Positions 1-9,187 of a stretch of DNA of 64,000 nt are shown here, piece after piece. Where the stretch lies: assembly GCA_020637515.1 (NCBI GenBank), contig JACKKG010000001.1, positions 1,456,501 through 1,520,500 of the forward strand, read 5' to 3'. Every line of letters starts with the position of its first letter. The first letter of the stretch is position 1. The translations under genes and the position numbers were made by a program. Under the pieces are notes generated by a model that saw only the letters and a program-made list of their open reading frames with translations, was not told the DNA's origin and did not search any database. The DNA is from Rhodobacter sp. Lineage in GTDB: Bacteria; Pseudomonadota; Alphaproteobacteria; Rhodobacterales; Rhodobacteraceae.

Positions 1-2480
1 TCACCGGCACCTGGAACGACCCCTACCTGACCATGGATTTCCACGCCGAGGCGGTGATCGCCGAGGACTTCATGAAATTCCTGATGAACGGCAGCCTGTA
101 TCAGGGCTCGAAGCCGGTCATGTGGTCGCCCGTCGAAAAGACCGCCCTGGCCGAGGCCGAGGTCGAGTATCACGACCACACCAGCCATCAGGTCTGGGTG
201 CGGTTCAAGCCGCGGATGGTTCCGCAACAGAATGACATCGATTTGAGAACGCACGATGACTTGCGCGCTGCCTCGGTCGTGATCTGGACGACGACGCCGT
301 GGACCATCCCGCAAAATCGCGCGGTCGCGTTCAATCCGGCGATCGAATATGGGCTTTTTGAAGTTCAGGAAGTTGCTGAAAACTCAACGGCACGCGTTGG
401 AGAAACACTTGTCCTCGCAAATAGGCTTGCCGACGGCGTGATGGCCGCTGCCAAAGTCACAAAGTTCGAGAAAAAGCGTGATGTTCCCGCATCGCAACTC
501 GAACAGATGGGCTTTGAACATCCGTTCCGTGGCGTGAAGGATGCCGATGGCAACGTCGTCACGGAGTGGGACTATAACGTGCCCATGCTGCCCGGCGACC
601 ATGTCACCGACGACGCGGGCACGGGCTTTGTGCACACCGCGCCAAGCCATGGCGATGACGACTATCAGCTTGGTCTGAAGTTCAAGCTGCCGATGACCTA
701 TAACGTCGAGCCGGACGGCAGCTATCGCGCCGATCTGCCGTTGTTCGGCGGGCAGCACATCATCACCCCGGACGGCAAGGAAGGCCCGGCCAACGTCAGC
801 GTCATCAAGCAGCTGGCCTATAGCGGCGCGCTTCTGGCCAAGGGCAAGCTGAAGCATTCCTACCCCCATTCCTGGCGGTCCAAGGCGCCGGTGATCTACC
901 GCAACACGCCGCAGTGGTTCGCCGCCATCGACAAGCCGCTCGCCGATGGCATGGGCCGGTATGGCGACACGATCCGCCAGCGCGCGCTGACCTCGATCGA
1001 AGAGTTGGTGACCTTTACCCCGGTGTCGGGCCGCAACCGGCTGCACGCGATGATGCAGAACCGGCCCGACTGGGTGCTCAGCCGCCAACGCGCCTGGGGC
1101 GTGCCGCTGACCTGCTTCGTCAAGATCGGCGCAAAGCCCGACGACGGGGATTTCCTGCTGCGCGACCCGGCGGTCAATGCGCGCATCGTCCAGGCCTTCG
1201 AGGCCGAGGGCGCCGACGTCTGGTACGTCCCCGGCTTCAAGGAGCGTATCCTGGACGGGCTGCACGATCCGGCCGCCTATGACCAGGTGTTCGACATCCT
1301 GGATGTGTGGTTCGATTCCGGCTCGACGCACAATTTCGTGCTGCGCGACCGGCCCGACGGCGTGCCCGACGGCATTGCCGACGTCTACATGGAAGGCACC
1401 GACCAGCATCGCGGGTGGTTCCATTCCTCGATGCTGCAAGGCTGCGGCACCAAGGGGCGCGCGCCCTATCGCAACGTCGTCACGCACGGCTTCACGCTCG
1501 ATGAAAAGGGCATGAAGATGTCCAAGTCGCTGGGCAACATCATCGCCCCGCAAGCGGTCATCGATCAGTATGGCGCCGATATCCTCAGGCTGTGGGTGGC
1601 GCAGACGGATTATACCGCCGACCAGCGGATCGGGCCCGAGATCCTGAAAGGCACCGCCGACAGCTATCGCCGGCTGCGCAACACGCTGCGCTACATGCTG
1701 GGCGCACTGGGGGGCTGGGACGGCGTCACGATCGAACGCGACGCGATGCCCGAGCTTGAGCAACTGATCCTGCACCGGCTGGCGGAACTGGATGCGCAGG
1801 TCCGCAAGGGCTATGCCGCGTTCGACTTCCAGGGCGTGTTCCAGACGCTGTTCACCTTTGCAACCTCGGATCTGTCGGCGTTCTATTTCGACATCCGCAA
1901 GGACGCGCTCTATTGCGACCCGGTGGACAGCGCGACGCGGCGTGCCTGCCTGACGGTGATGGACGCGCTGTTCCACCGTCTGACGACCTGGCTGGCGCCG
2001 ATCCTGCCCTTCACGATGGAGGACGTCTGGCTGTCGCGGTTCCCGACCGACGACGAAAGCGTGCATCTGCACGACTTCCCTCAGACCCCGTCCGCCTGGC
2101 TGGACGGCGAGCTGGCAAAGCGCATGGAGCGGCTGCGCGCGGTGCGCCGCGTCGTCACCGGGGCGCTCGAGGTCGAGCGCCGCGCCAAGACCATCGGCGC
2201 CAGTCTCGAGGCCGCGCCGCGCGTCCATCTGTCGCCCGATCTTGCGCGGGCGATCACCGACCCCGACGGGTTCGCAACACTGTGCATCACCTCGGGGTTG
2301 AGCCTGACCACCGACCCTGCACCCGAGGGGGCCTTCACCGCCGAGGACGTGCCGGGCGTCGCCGTGGTCTTTCACCAGGCCGAGGGCACGAAATGCCAGC
2401 GCTGCTGGAAGATCCTGCCGGACGTGGGCACCCACAAGCACGCGGGCACCTGCCAGCGGTGCTCGGACGCGCTGGGGTAA
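1..2480 (+). CDS. ileS: Isoleucine--tRNA ligase, C-terminal part (5' end outside window)
   Basis: Charges tRNA-Ile with isoleucine in the cytoplasm. The reading frame is open from base 3, and residues TGTWNDPYLTMDFH precede the first ATG at 33, so the gene starts before the window. About 825 residues are visible: the CP1 editing insertion (WTTTPWTIPQN, then GTGFVHTAPSHG), the catalytic half (DWVLSRQRAWGVPL), the KMSKS loop at 1515-1529, the anticodon-binding helical domain and a C-terminal zinc finger (CQRCWKILP then CQRC). The zinc finger is typical of bacterial-type IleRS. Codon use in roughly 225-560 is unlike the rest (see findings). The next gene starts 4 bases after the stop, so the two are probably co-transcribed. 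Confidence 0.97.
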   Translation, partial: TGTWNDPYLTMDFHAEAVIAEDFMKFLMNGSLYQGSKPVMWSPVEKTALAEAEVEYHDHTSHQVWVRFKPRMVPQQNDIDLRTHDDLRAASVVIWTTTPWTIPQNRAVAFNPAIEYGLFEVQEVAENSTARVGETLVLANRLADGVMAAAKVTKFEKKRDVPASQLEQMGFEHPFRGVKDADGNVVTEWDYNVPMLPGDHVTDDAGTGFVHTAPSHGDDDYQLGLKFKLPMTYNVEPDGSYRADLPLFGGQHIITPDGKEGPANVSVIKQLAYSGALLAKGKLKHSYPHSWRSKAPVIYRNTPQWFAAIDKPLADGMGRYGDTIRQRALTSIEELVTFTPVSGRNRLHAMMQNRPDWVLSRQRAWGVPLTCFVKIGAKPDDGDFLLRDPAVNARIVQAFEAEGADVWYVPGFKERILDGLHDPAAYDQVFDILDVWFDSGSTHNFVLRDRPDGVPDGIADVYMEGTDQHRGWFHSSMLQGCGTKGRAPYRNVVTHGFTLDEKGMKMSKSLGNIIAPQAVIDQYGADILRLWVAQTDYTADQRIGPEILKGTADSYRRLRNTLRYMLGALGGWDGVTIERDAMPELEQLILHRLAELDAQVRKGYAAFDFQGVFQTLFTFATSDLSAFYFDIRKDALYCDPVDSATRRACLTVMDALFHRLTTWLAPILPFTMEDVWLSRFPTDDESVHLHDFPQTPSAWLDGELAKRMERLRAVRRVVTGALEVERRAKTIGASLEAAPRVHLSPDLARAITDPDGFATLCITSGLSLTTDPAPEGAFTAEDVPGVAVVFHQAEGTKCQRCWKILPDVGTHKHAGTCQRCSDALG

Positions 2481-2484
2481 TCGG

Positions 2485-2706
2485 ATGCCGATCAAGCTGC
2501 GGGTTCTGAACGGCTTTTTCATGGGCACGCTGATGTCGGTGGTGATGTCGGCCTTTATCACGCTGGTGAACACCGGGCCCGGCCCGGGGTTCGTGGGGCG
2601 CTGGGCGACGGCGTGGTTCCTGGCCTGGCTGCTGGCGGTGCCGCTGGCGGTGCTGGTCGGCCCCCACGCGCGGCGCTGGGCTGAAACGCTGGCGGCGCGG
2701 CTGTGA
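2485..2706 (+). CDS. DUF2798 family small membrane protein
   Basis: A 73-residue protein of unknown function. Two hydrophobic segments (about residues 9-28 and 40-60) flank a short NTGPGPGFVGRW loop, the arrangement seen in DUF2798 proteins (two-helix inner-membrane proteins). It starts 4 bases after the ileS stop, which implies translational coupling to ileS. Nothing in the sequence points to a specific role. Confidence 0.75.
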   Translation: MPIKLRVLNGFFMGTLMSVVMSAFITLVNTGPGPGFVGRWATAWFLAWLLAVPLAVLVGPHARRWAETLAARL

Positions 2707-2731
2707 GCCGCGCCGGCCCGCGCGGCCGCTG

Positions 2732-3199
2732 ATGCCCGCGCGCAGCATTCCGACGCCGCTGGGCGCCCTCATCGTGACCGAGGACGCTGGCGCGATCACG
2801 CGGCTGCATTGGCGCGGGGCGGCCGGGCCCGTGACGGCAAAGGACGACACCCCCCTGCTGAACCGGGCCGAGGCGCAGCTCCTCGCCTATTTCGCGGGTG
2901 AGCGGGGGGATTTCGACCTGCCCGTCCGCATCGCCGGCAGCGCGGCGCAGCAAGCGGTCTGTGCCGCCATGCAGGCCATACCCTGCGGCGAGACCCGGAC
3001 CTACGGCGACTTGGCGCGCGCGCTGGGGCTGAGCGCGCAGGCGGTCGGCCAGCTATGCGGCGGCAATCCGGTGCCGGTGATCGTGCCGTGCCACCGGGTC
3101 CTGGGCGCGGCCGGTCTGGGTGGGTTCAGCGCCCCGGGCGGCGTCGAAACCAAGGTCTGGCTGCTGCGCCACGAACGGGCGGGCGGTCTGCTGATCTGA
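2732..3199 (+). CDS. ogt: Methylated-DNA--[protein]-cysteine S-methyltransferase
   Basis: Direct-reversal DNA repair enzyme that transfers alkyl groups from O6-alkylguanine to its own cysteine. It has 155 residues, close to the short Ogt form. The active-site motif PCHRV is at residues 119-123 (C120 nucleophile), preceded by the helix-turn-helix and the GGNPVP strand. The usual ARAVG arginine finger reads AQAVG here, with Gln103 in place of Arg (see findings). There is no N-terminal Ada regulatory domain. The start at 2732 lies 25 bases after the DUF2798 stop. Specialisation to a particular alkyl group is unknown. Confidence 0.88.
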   Translation: MPARSIPTPLGALIVTEDAGAITRLHWRGAAGPVTAKDDTPLLNRAEAQLLAYFAGERGDFDLPVRIAGSAAQQAVCAAMQAIPCGETRTYGDLARALGLSAQAVGQLCGGNPVPVIVPCHRVLGAAGLGGFSAPGGVETKVWLLRHERAGGLLI

Positions 3200-3211
3200 C
3201 CGTGCGACGGT

Positions 3212-3907
3212 TCAGAGACGTTCGCGATAAAGCACCTGCTGCACCGCCCCCGCCGCCAGCAGATAGATCGAGCTGGCGATCAGCGCCAGCGTGACCGGGC
3301 GCGGCTGGGCAAAATCCATCCAGGCCGCCCAGGTCGCCGCCGCCACCCAGATCAGCGCGATCGGCAGGGTCAGCGTGCGCCACCGCCGGGTGCGGACCGG
3401 GTGCACGAACTTGATGCGCAGGAACATCGTCACCGACAGCACGACGATCAACCCCAGCAGCACCCAGAACTCGGGTCGGGTGGCAAAGACCACGACGGCC
3501 AGCATGTTCCAGCACCCCGGGAAGCCCGAGAACGAATTGTCCGCCGTCTTCATCCGCGTATCGGCGAAATAGAGCACCGAAGCAAAGGTGATGACGATGA
3601 TCGCGACCCAGCCGCTCCAGCCCGGCAAGAGACCGCTCTGGAACAGCGCAAAGGCCGGGATGAACACATAGGTCAGATAGTCGATGATGAGGTCCAGCAA
3701 CACGCCGTCGATGATCGGGGCCTTGTGCTTGACGTCGTATTTGCGCGCCATCGGCCCGTCGATGCCATCCACCACGAAGGCGACGACCAGCCACAGGAAC
3801 ATCAGGCTCCATTTCGCGTCGGCGGCGGCCAGCATGGCCAGCATCGAGAACACCGCGCCGGTGGCGGTGAACATGTGGACGAAATAGGCGCGGAAGGTCT
3901 CGGACAT
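3212..3907 (-). CDS. pcs: Phosphatidylcholine synthase (CDP-alcohol phosphatidyltransferase family)
   Basis: Makes phosphatidylcholine in one step from CDP-diacylglycerol and choline, in the inner membrane. It has 231 residues and several hydrophobic segments. The family motif is present in its Pcs-type form DGX2ARX12GX3DX3D: D50-G51, A54-R55, G68, D72 and D76. The 12-residue spacing separates Pcs from other CDP-alcohol transferases, which have 8. The YLTYVF stretch following D76 also fits Pcs. It is convergent with ogt, with only 12 bases between the stops, and lies 75 bases downstream of rpiB on the same strand. Confidence 0.9.
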   Translation of the reverse strand: MSETFRAYFVHMFTATGAVFSMLAMLAAADAKWSLMFLWLVVAFVVDGIDGPMARKYDVKHKAPIIDGVLLDLIIDYLTYVFIPAFALFQSGLLPGWSGWVAIIVITFASVLYFADTRMKTADNSFSGFPGCWNMLAVVVFATRPEFWVLLGLIVVLSVTMFLRIKFVHPVRTRRWRTLTLPIALIWVAAATWAAWMDFAQPRPVTLALIASSIYLLAAGAVQQVLYRERL

Positions 3908-3982
3908 GAGTCTTTATTGGCGTGAATGGCGTTCCGGGGCAACCCGAAGTTTGCGCGGCCCCGGCCGGGGTGCGCGGCGCGA

Positions 3983-4432
3983 TCAGGCTTCCATCGCGGC
4001 AATCATGTCCACGCGGGTTGCATGGCGCCCGCCCTCGAAGCGGGCGTTCAGGAACGCGTCCACGATCTCCAGCGCCAGCCCCTCGCCGACCACGCGGGCG
4101 CCCAGCGACAACATGTTGGCGTCGTTGTGCTGGCGGATCATCCGTGCCGAAAATGCGTCCGAGCAGACACCGCAGCGAATGCCCCGAACCTTGTTCGCGG
4201 CCATCATGATGCCTTGTCCGGTGCCGCACAGGACGATGCCCAGCGCGCAATCGCCCGCGGCGACGGCCCGCGCGGCCGCTTCGCCGTGTTTGGGGTAATG
4301 GGTGCTTTCGGGCGTGGTCGGGCCCAGATCGACCACCTCCCATCCCTGGGCGGCGATATGCGTGGCAATGGCCTGACGCAGGGCGATGGCGGCGTGATCG
4401 CTGGAAAGGACGATGCGGCGGTCAGTGGACAT
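3983..4432 (-). CDS. rpiB: Ribose-5-phosphate isomerase B
   Basis: Interconverts ribose 5-phosphate and ribulose 5-phosphate (pentose phosphate pathway, or allose 6-phosphate in some bacteria). The 149 residues match the RpiB/LacA family: SSDHAA near the N-terminus, the GIVLCGTGQGIMM active-site loop with its cysteine, and RHNDAN-like RQHNDANML. No RpiA is in the window. It sits between xerC and pcs on the same strand. A small transaldolase lies 1.8 kb upstream, so two pentose-phosphate enzymes are encoded close together. Confidence 0.93.
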   Translation of the reverse strand: MSTDRRIVLSSDHAAIALRQAIATHIAAQGWEVVDLGPTTPESTHYPKHGEAAARAVAAGDCALGIVLCGTGQGIMMAANKVRGIRCGVCSDAFSARMIRQHNDANMLSLGARVVGEGLALEIVDAFLNARFEGGRHATRVDMIAAMEA

Positions 4433-4501
4433 GGGGGCTGTGTTCCGTGGTCTGCGAGGGGTGCGGCCCCTCCTTAGCGCCGGGACCTGGCGGCGTCGAG
4501 G

Positions 4502-5449
4502 TCACGCCTTGCGCGCGCGGGGGTGCGCGTCGCGGTAAACCTGCATCAGGCGCGCGGCGTCGACGGCGGTATAGATCTGCGTCGTGGCCAGATTGGCGTG
4601 GCCCAACAGTTCCTGAATCGCCCTGAGATCGCCCCCGCGCGACAGAAGATGCGTGGCGAAGCTGTGGCGCAGGGCGTGCGGGGTGGCCGTGGCGGGCAGG
4701 CCCAGGCGCAGGCGCACCCCCTCCATCGCGCGGGTGACGAGACGCGGGTTCAGCGCCCCGCCGCGCTGGCCGCGAAACAGGGGCGCGTCGGGCGCGACCG
4801 GCCAGGGGCAGAGGCGCAGATAGGCGGCGAGGGCCTCGGCCGCGGCGGGCAGGACCGGCACCATGCGTTCCTTGCCGCCCTTGCCCAGGATGCGCAGCGC
4901 GGCGCCGGGGGTGGTGACGGTGCCCGCATCGCGGCCGGTCAGGCCCAGTGCCTCGGAGATCCGCAGCCCGCACCCATAGAGCAGCACCACGACCGCGCTG
5001 TCGCGGGCGCGGATCCAGGCCTCGGACTTGTCGTCGCTGATGGATTCGGTCACCGCGCGCGCGGCGTCCTCGTCCAGCGGGCGGGGCAGGGGGCGCGGGT
5101 GCTTGGGTGCGCGCGCGCTGAGGATCGCGGTGGCGTCGAAATCGGTGTCGCGGTCGGCCAGCCATCGCACGAAGCCCTTCAGCGCCGACAGCGCCCGCGC
5201 CAGTGACCGCGCGCCCCGGCCCGAGGCCCGCGCCTGCGCCATCCAGGCCCTGAGATCGCGTGCATCGACCGCGCGCAACTGCGCCATACCGGCAGCGCCA
5301 CCGTGGTGACGGGCCAGAAAATCGAGAAACTGCACCACATCGCCCCGATAGGCGGCGATGGTGTGATCCGAGGCATCGCTCAACGCCGCGAGGTGCGACA
5401 GCCACCGTTCCAGCGCGTCGCGCAGGGCGGGGCTGATCGCCAGGCTCAC
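4502..5449 (-). CDS. xerC: Site-specific tyrosine recombinase XerC
   Basis: Half of the XerCD pair that resolves chromosome dimers at dif during cell division. It has 315 residues: an N-terminal SAM-like core-binding domain (about 1-110), then the catalytic domain with R163, K190, H258-x-x-R261, H284 and nucleophile Y293. The catalytic set is complete. Its start overlaps the end of the DUF484 gene by 4 bases (ATGA), and the DUF484-xerC order is common in proteobacteria. This, and the lack of phage genes nearby, argue for XerC rather than a mobile-element integrase. Confidence 0.93.
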   Translation of the reverse strand: MSLAISPALRDALERWLSHLAALSDASDHTIAAYRGDVVQFLDFLARHHGGAAGMAQLRAVDARDLRAWMAQARASGRGARSLARALSALKGFVRWLADRDTDFDATAILSARAPKHPRPLPRPLDEDAARAVTESISDDKSEAWIRARDSAVVVLLYGCGLRISEALGLTGRDAGTVTTPGAALRILGKGGKERMVPVLPAAAEALAAYLRLCPWPVAPDAPLFRGQRGGALNPRLVTRAMEGVRLRLGLPATATPHALRHSFATHLLSRGGDLRAIQELLGHANLATTQIYTAVDAARLMQVYRDAHPRARKA

Positions 5450-6162
5450 GACAACCAGCGCCGCAGGACGCGCTCGAACGTGCCGGTGAAAAAGGACAGC
5501 AGGTCGGTGCCTTGCCCGGGCTTGAAGCGGTGTGGGTCCTCGGACCCCATCGCCAACATGCCCGGCAGCCGCCCCGGACCCAGATCGAGCCGCATCAACG
5601 CCTCGCTGCGCAGGTCGGCCGCGACCTCGCCGTAGGGGCCCGACGACGGCGGCACGCCTTGCCTGAGGACGATCGGACGCGGCGGAACCGGGCGCCCGCC
5701 GCTCATGTAGTGTTCGACATATCCCGGCGGCTTGACCCTGAGCACGCGGTCCAGTTTGCCCAGTCCGGCCGATTGTTCGGCGCTTTCCAGCACCAGGCGC
5801 ACGGCCTCGACACGCAGGATGTCGGCCACCTCGCCGCCCAGGTCCAGCACGAAGCCCTCGAACCGGTCGGCGTCCAGCAGGGTCAGCAGCGCCCGGTGGA
5901 TCTGGTTGGTCGAGGCGAGGTTCTCATAGGCGGCGGCGATGACCGCGCGGTGGGTGTCTTCCAGCCGCTCCAGCCGGGATTCCAGCCGCTCCATCGCCAT
6001 GCCGCGCAGGTCCACGACATTGCCGCCCATCGCCCGTTCCGAGGTCAGCACAAGCGCGCGCATCACCTCGGGATCGTCCAGCACGATCCCGGGGTCCTGC
6101 AACACCCGCTTGCGCCACTCGTCCAAAGCTCCGGAGTCTTCGGCCGGTCCCGTTACTGCCAT
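5446..6162 (-). CDS. DUF484 family protein
   Basis: A 238-residue cytoplasmic protein with a GAF-like fold predicted for the DUF484 family. The stretch WRKRVLQDPGIVLDDPEVM and the following RLESRLERLEDTHRAVIAAAYENL helix (predicted coiled coil, about residues 55-85) are diagnostic. Function is unknown; in many proteobacteria it precedes xerC, as here, and the two overlap by 4 bases. It is followed upstream by the transaldolase gene with 42 bases between. Confidence 0.85.
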   Translation of the reverse strand: MAVTGPAEDSGALDEWRKRVLQDPGIVLDDPEVMRALVLTSERAMGGNVVDLRGMAMERLESRLERLEDTHRAVIAAAYENLASTNQIHRALLTLLDADRFEGFVLDLGGEVADILRVEAVRLVLESAEQSAGLGKLDRVLRVKPPGYVEHYMSGGRPVPPRPIVLRQGVPPSSGPYGEVAADLRSEALMRLDLGPGRLPGMLAMGSEDPHRFKPGQGTDLLSFFTGTFERVLRRWLS

Positions 6163-6204
6163 CTCTGCCCCGATCTTTCGTCGTTGCGTCGATCCTACAC
6201 CAGG

Positions 6205-6858
6205 TCAGAGGATTTTCTGACCGGTTTTTTCCCAGTCCTTCATGAACTGTGCCAGCCCCGCATCGGTCAGCGGGTGGCTGGCCAGCTTGCGGATCACCTC
6301 GGGCGGGGCGGTCATCACGTCGGCGCCGACCAGCGCGGCCTGGGTCACGTGGTTCACCGTCCGCACCGACGCCGCCAGGATCTGCGTTTCGAACCCGTAG
6401 TTGTCATAGATCTGCCGGATGTCGCCGATCAGGTCCATGCCATCCAGGTTGATGTCATCGAGCCGCCCGATGAAGGGCGAGATGAAGGTCGCGCCCGCTT
6501 TCGCCGCCAGCAGCGCCTGGTTGGCGCTGAAACACAGCGTGACGTTGACCATCTTGCCCTCGTCCGACAGCACCTTGCAGGCCTTGAGCCCGTCCCAGGT
6601 CAGCGGCAGCTTGACGGTGATGTTGGGCGCGATCTCGGCCAGGCGACGGCCCTCGGCGATCATCGCATCGGCTTGCAAGGCGACGACTTCGGCCGACACC
6701 GGCCCCGCGACGATCGAGCAAATCTCGCGCGTGACCTCGATGATGTCGCGGCCCGATTTCAGGATCAAGGAGGGGTTGGTGGTGACGCCATCGACCATGC
6801 CGAGGTCGTTCAGGTCGCGGATTGCGGTCACGTCGGCGGTATCGACAAAGAATTTCAT
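6205..6858 (-). CDS. fsa: Transaldolase / fructose-6-phosphate aldolase family, short form
   Basis: A 217-residue class I aldolase of the small TalC/FSA type. MKFFVDTADV at the N-terminus, the TTNPSL segment, and Lys83 in NITVKLPLT (Schiff-base lysine) are all present. The family includes true transaldolases and fructose-6-phosphate aldolases, which cannot be told apart reliably by eye. In Rhodobacterales this short protein is usually annotated as transaldolase of the pentose phosphate pathway. It is divergent from priA, with 88 bases between the two starts. Confidence 0.9.
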   Translation of the reverse strand: MKFFVDTADVTAIRDLNDLGMVDGVTTNPSLILKSGRDIIEVTREICSIVAGPVSAEVVALQADAMIAEGRRLAEIAPNITVKLPLTWDGLKACKVLSDEGKMVNVTLCFSANQALLAAKAGATFISPFIGRLDDINLDGMDLIGDIRQIYDNYGFETQILAASVRTVNHVTQAALVGADVMTAPPEVIRKLASHPLTDAGLAQFMKDWEKTGQKIL

Positions 6859-6946
6859 CGCGCTCTATTCCTGTGCGGGGCGGTTGCGGAAGGGGTTTGG
6901 CCGCGTCATATCCTATCGGAACCCCGCCCGAAAGGTCTTTTGCCCC

Positions 6947-9142
6947 GTGGATATCCCCCCGGTCCAGAGCTTCGCCCCCGGACAGCCGCTGGCGGTGCTG
7001 ACCACCCAACCGCTGGACCGGCTGCTGGATTACCGCGCCCCTGAGGGCGGTGCCTGCACCGGCGATTTCGTCGAGGTGCCGCTGGGCCCGCGCAAGGTGC
7101 TGGGCTGCGTCTGGGGGGCTGGCACCGGCGACCTGCCGCTGGCCCGTTTGCGGCCCGTCGAACGGGTGCTGGACGTGCCGCCCATGCGCGACGAATTGCG
7201 CGCCTTTCTGAGCCGCGCGGCCGATTACACGCTGACCCCGCTCAGCCTGATGCTGTTTCTGGCGACGCGCGCGCCGGGGCTGATCGGCGGGCCGGCCACC
7301 GTGCGGGTCTACCGCCTGAGCGAGGCCCCGCCCGCCCGCATGACCGACGCCCGCCGGCGCGTGCTGGACACGTTCGATGCCTATGGTGGTGCCGCGCTGA
7401 CCGTGGGCGAGATCACGCGCGCCGCCGGTGTCACCGGCAGTGTCGTGCACACGATGGCCGCGCAGGGCGCCCTGATCGAGGGCGAGGCCGCCAAGGACCA
7501 GCCGTATCCGCGGCTCGACCCGACGCGGCAGGGCAAGGCGCTGTCCGACGATCAGGCCGCCGCGGTCGAGGCCCTGCGCGCGGGTTCGGGCGATTTCGGG
7601 GTGACGCTGCTGAAGGGCGTCACCGGCTCGGGCAAGACCGAGGTCTACCTCGAGGCGGTGGCCGATTGCCTGCGGCAGGGTCGTCAGGCGCTGGTGCTGC
7701 TGCCCGAGATCGGCCTGACCGAGGGGTTTCTGGAGCGGGTCGAGGCCCGCTTTGGCCACCGCCCGGGCGAGTGGCACTCGGGTGTCACGATGACCGAACG
7801 CCGCCGGCTGTGGCGCATGGCGGCGCAGGGCGGCGTCGGTCTGGTGGTGGGGGCGCGGTCGGCGCTGTTCCTGCCCTACCGCGACCTCGGGCTGATCGTC
7901 GTGGATGAAGAGCACGATTCCTCGTACAAACAGGAAGACGGGGTTCTCTACAACGCGCGTGACATGGCCGTTTTGCGCGCCTCGCTGGCCGATGCGCAGG
8001 TGGTGCTGGCCTCGGCCACGCCCTCGCTGGAAACCTGGGTGAACGCCGAAACGGGGAAATACCGCCGCATCGACCTGCACGCGCGCTTTGGCGTGGCCGA
8101 GTTGCCCGAGATGCGGGCCATCGACCTGCGCAGCGACAAGGCACCGCACGGCCGCTGGATCTCGGACGGGTTGCAGGCGGCCGTCAATGCCCGCCTGCAG
8201 GCCGGCGAGCAATCGCTTCTGTTCCTCAACCGTCGCGGCTATGCCCCCGTGACCACCTGCCGGACCTGCGGTCATCAGGTGCAGTGCGACCAATGCGATG
8301 CGCGCATGGTGGAGCACCGGTTCCTGAACCGGCTGATGTGCCACCAGTGTGGCGCGACCCAGCCCATCCCCACCGCCTGCCCCCAGTGCAAGACCGAAGG
8401 GTCCATGCACCCGGTGGGCCCCGGTGTCGAACGGCTCGAGGAAGAGACCCGCGCGCTCTGGCCAGAGGCCCGCGTGGCGGTGCTGTCGTCGGATCTGTTC
8501 GGCTCGGCCCGGGCGCTGAAGGCGCAGATCGCGGCGATCGCCCAAGGCGCGGCCGATATCGTCATCGGCACGCAACTGGTGGCCAAGGGGCACAATTTCC
8601 CGCTGCTCACGCTGGTTGGCGTGGTGGACGCGGACCTGGGCCTGCACGGCAGCGACCTGCGCGCGGCAGAGCGCACCTTTCAACTGATCCGCCAGGTCGC
8701 GGGGCGGGCGGGGCGCGCCGAAAAACCGGGACTGGCGCTGTTGCAGACGCACCAACCCGACCATCCGGTGATCCAGGCCATCCTCAAGGGCGACGACGAA
8801 GGGTTCTGGCGCGCCGAAGCCGCCGAGCGGCAGGCGCTGGGAATGCCCCCTTACGGGCGGTTGGCTGGGATCATCGTCACCTCGACCTCGTTGGAACACG
8901 CCTTTGAAACGGGCAATGCGCTGGCCGCGCACGCGGACCCGCTGCTGCGCATCGGCGCGCAGGTGTTCGGCCCGGCGCCCGCCCCCATCGCGCGGGTTCG
9001 CGGGCGCCACCGCGTGCGGCTGCTGGTCAAGGCCGCGCGCGGCGCACCGCTGCAAGCCGCGATCCGCGCCTGGGTGCATCCGCTGAAACTGCCGGGCGAC
9101 ACGCGGCTGGCGGTTGATATCGACCCGCAGAGCTTCTGGTAA
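6947..9142 (+). CDS. priA: Primosomal protein N' (replication restart helicase PriA)
   Basis: 3'-5' helicase that recognises stalled forks and reloads the replisome. The chosen start is GTG at 6947, giving 731 residues beginning VDIPPVQSFAPGQPLAVL. A longer open frame upstream runs through the divergent transaldolase gene and is not family-like. AAAGG at 6931-6935 may be the ribosome-binding site. Visible parts are the 3'-DNA-binding domain (about 1-105), Walker A GVTGSGKT, the DEEH box (VVDEEHDSSYKQ), the zinc module with paired CxxC motifs (CRTCGHQVQCDQC, CHQCG, CPQC) and helicase motif VI QVAGRAGRA. Confidence 0.95.
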   Translation: MDIPPVQSFAPGQPLAVLTTQPLDRLLDYRAPEGGACTGDFVEVPLGPRKVLGCVWGAGTGDLPLARLRPVERVLDVPPMRDELRAFLSRAADYTLTPLSLMLFLATRAPGLIGGPATVRVYRLSEAPPARMTDARRRVLDTFDAYGGAALTVGEITRAAGVTGSVVHTMAAQGALIEGEAAKDQPYPRLDPTRQGKALSDDQAAAVEALRAGSGDFGVTLLKGVTGSGKTEVYLEAVADCLRQGRQALVLLPEIGLTEGFLERVEARFGHRPGEWHSGVTMTERRRLWRMAAQGGVGLVVGARSALFLPYRDLGLIVVDEEHDSSYKQEDGVLYNARDMAVLRASLADAQVVLASATPSLETWVNAETGKYRRIDLHARFGVAELPEMRAIDLRSDKAPHGRWISDGLQAAVNARLQAGEQSLLFLNRRGYAPVTTCRTCGHQVQCDQCDARMVEHRFLNRLMCHQCGATQPIPTACPQCKTEGSMHPVGPGVERLEEETRALWPEARVAVLSSDLFGSARALKAQIAAIAQGAADIVIGTQLVAKGHNFPLLTLVGVVDADLGLHGSDLRAAERTFQLIRQVAGRAGRAEKPGLALLQTHQPDHPVIQAILKGDDEGFWRAEAAERQALGMPPYGRLAGIIVTSTSLEHAFETGNALAAHADPLLRIGAQVFGPAPAPIARVRGRHRVRLLVKAARGAPLQAAIRAWVHPLKLPGDTRLAVDIDPQSFW

Positions 9143-9187
9143 TTCGCGCGGCGCTGCTTATCTCGGCGGGACAACAAGGAGACGACC

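Noticed and set aside
384..2573. 729-codon open frame on the minus strand opposite ileS
   Set aside because: It mirrors a real gene; long antisense frames are expected where third codon positions are nearly all G or C. It has no motif, and it breaks nothing if ignored.
4502..5449. Tyrosine recombinase as sign of a mobile element
   Set aside because: The gene is xerC by its DUF484 neighbour and length; no element boundaries or phage genes are near.
6419..6946. N-terminal extension of priA by 176 codons
   Set aside because: The extension overlaps the transaldolase gene on the other strand and has no PriA similarity; GTG 6947 gives the family length.
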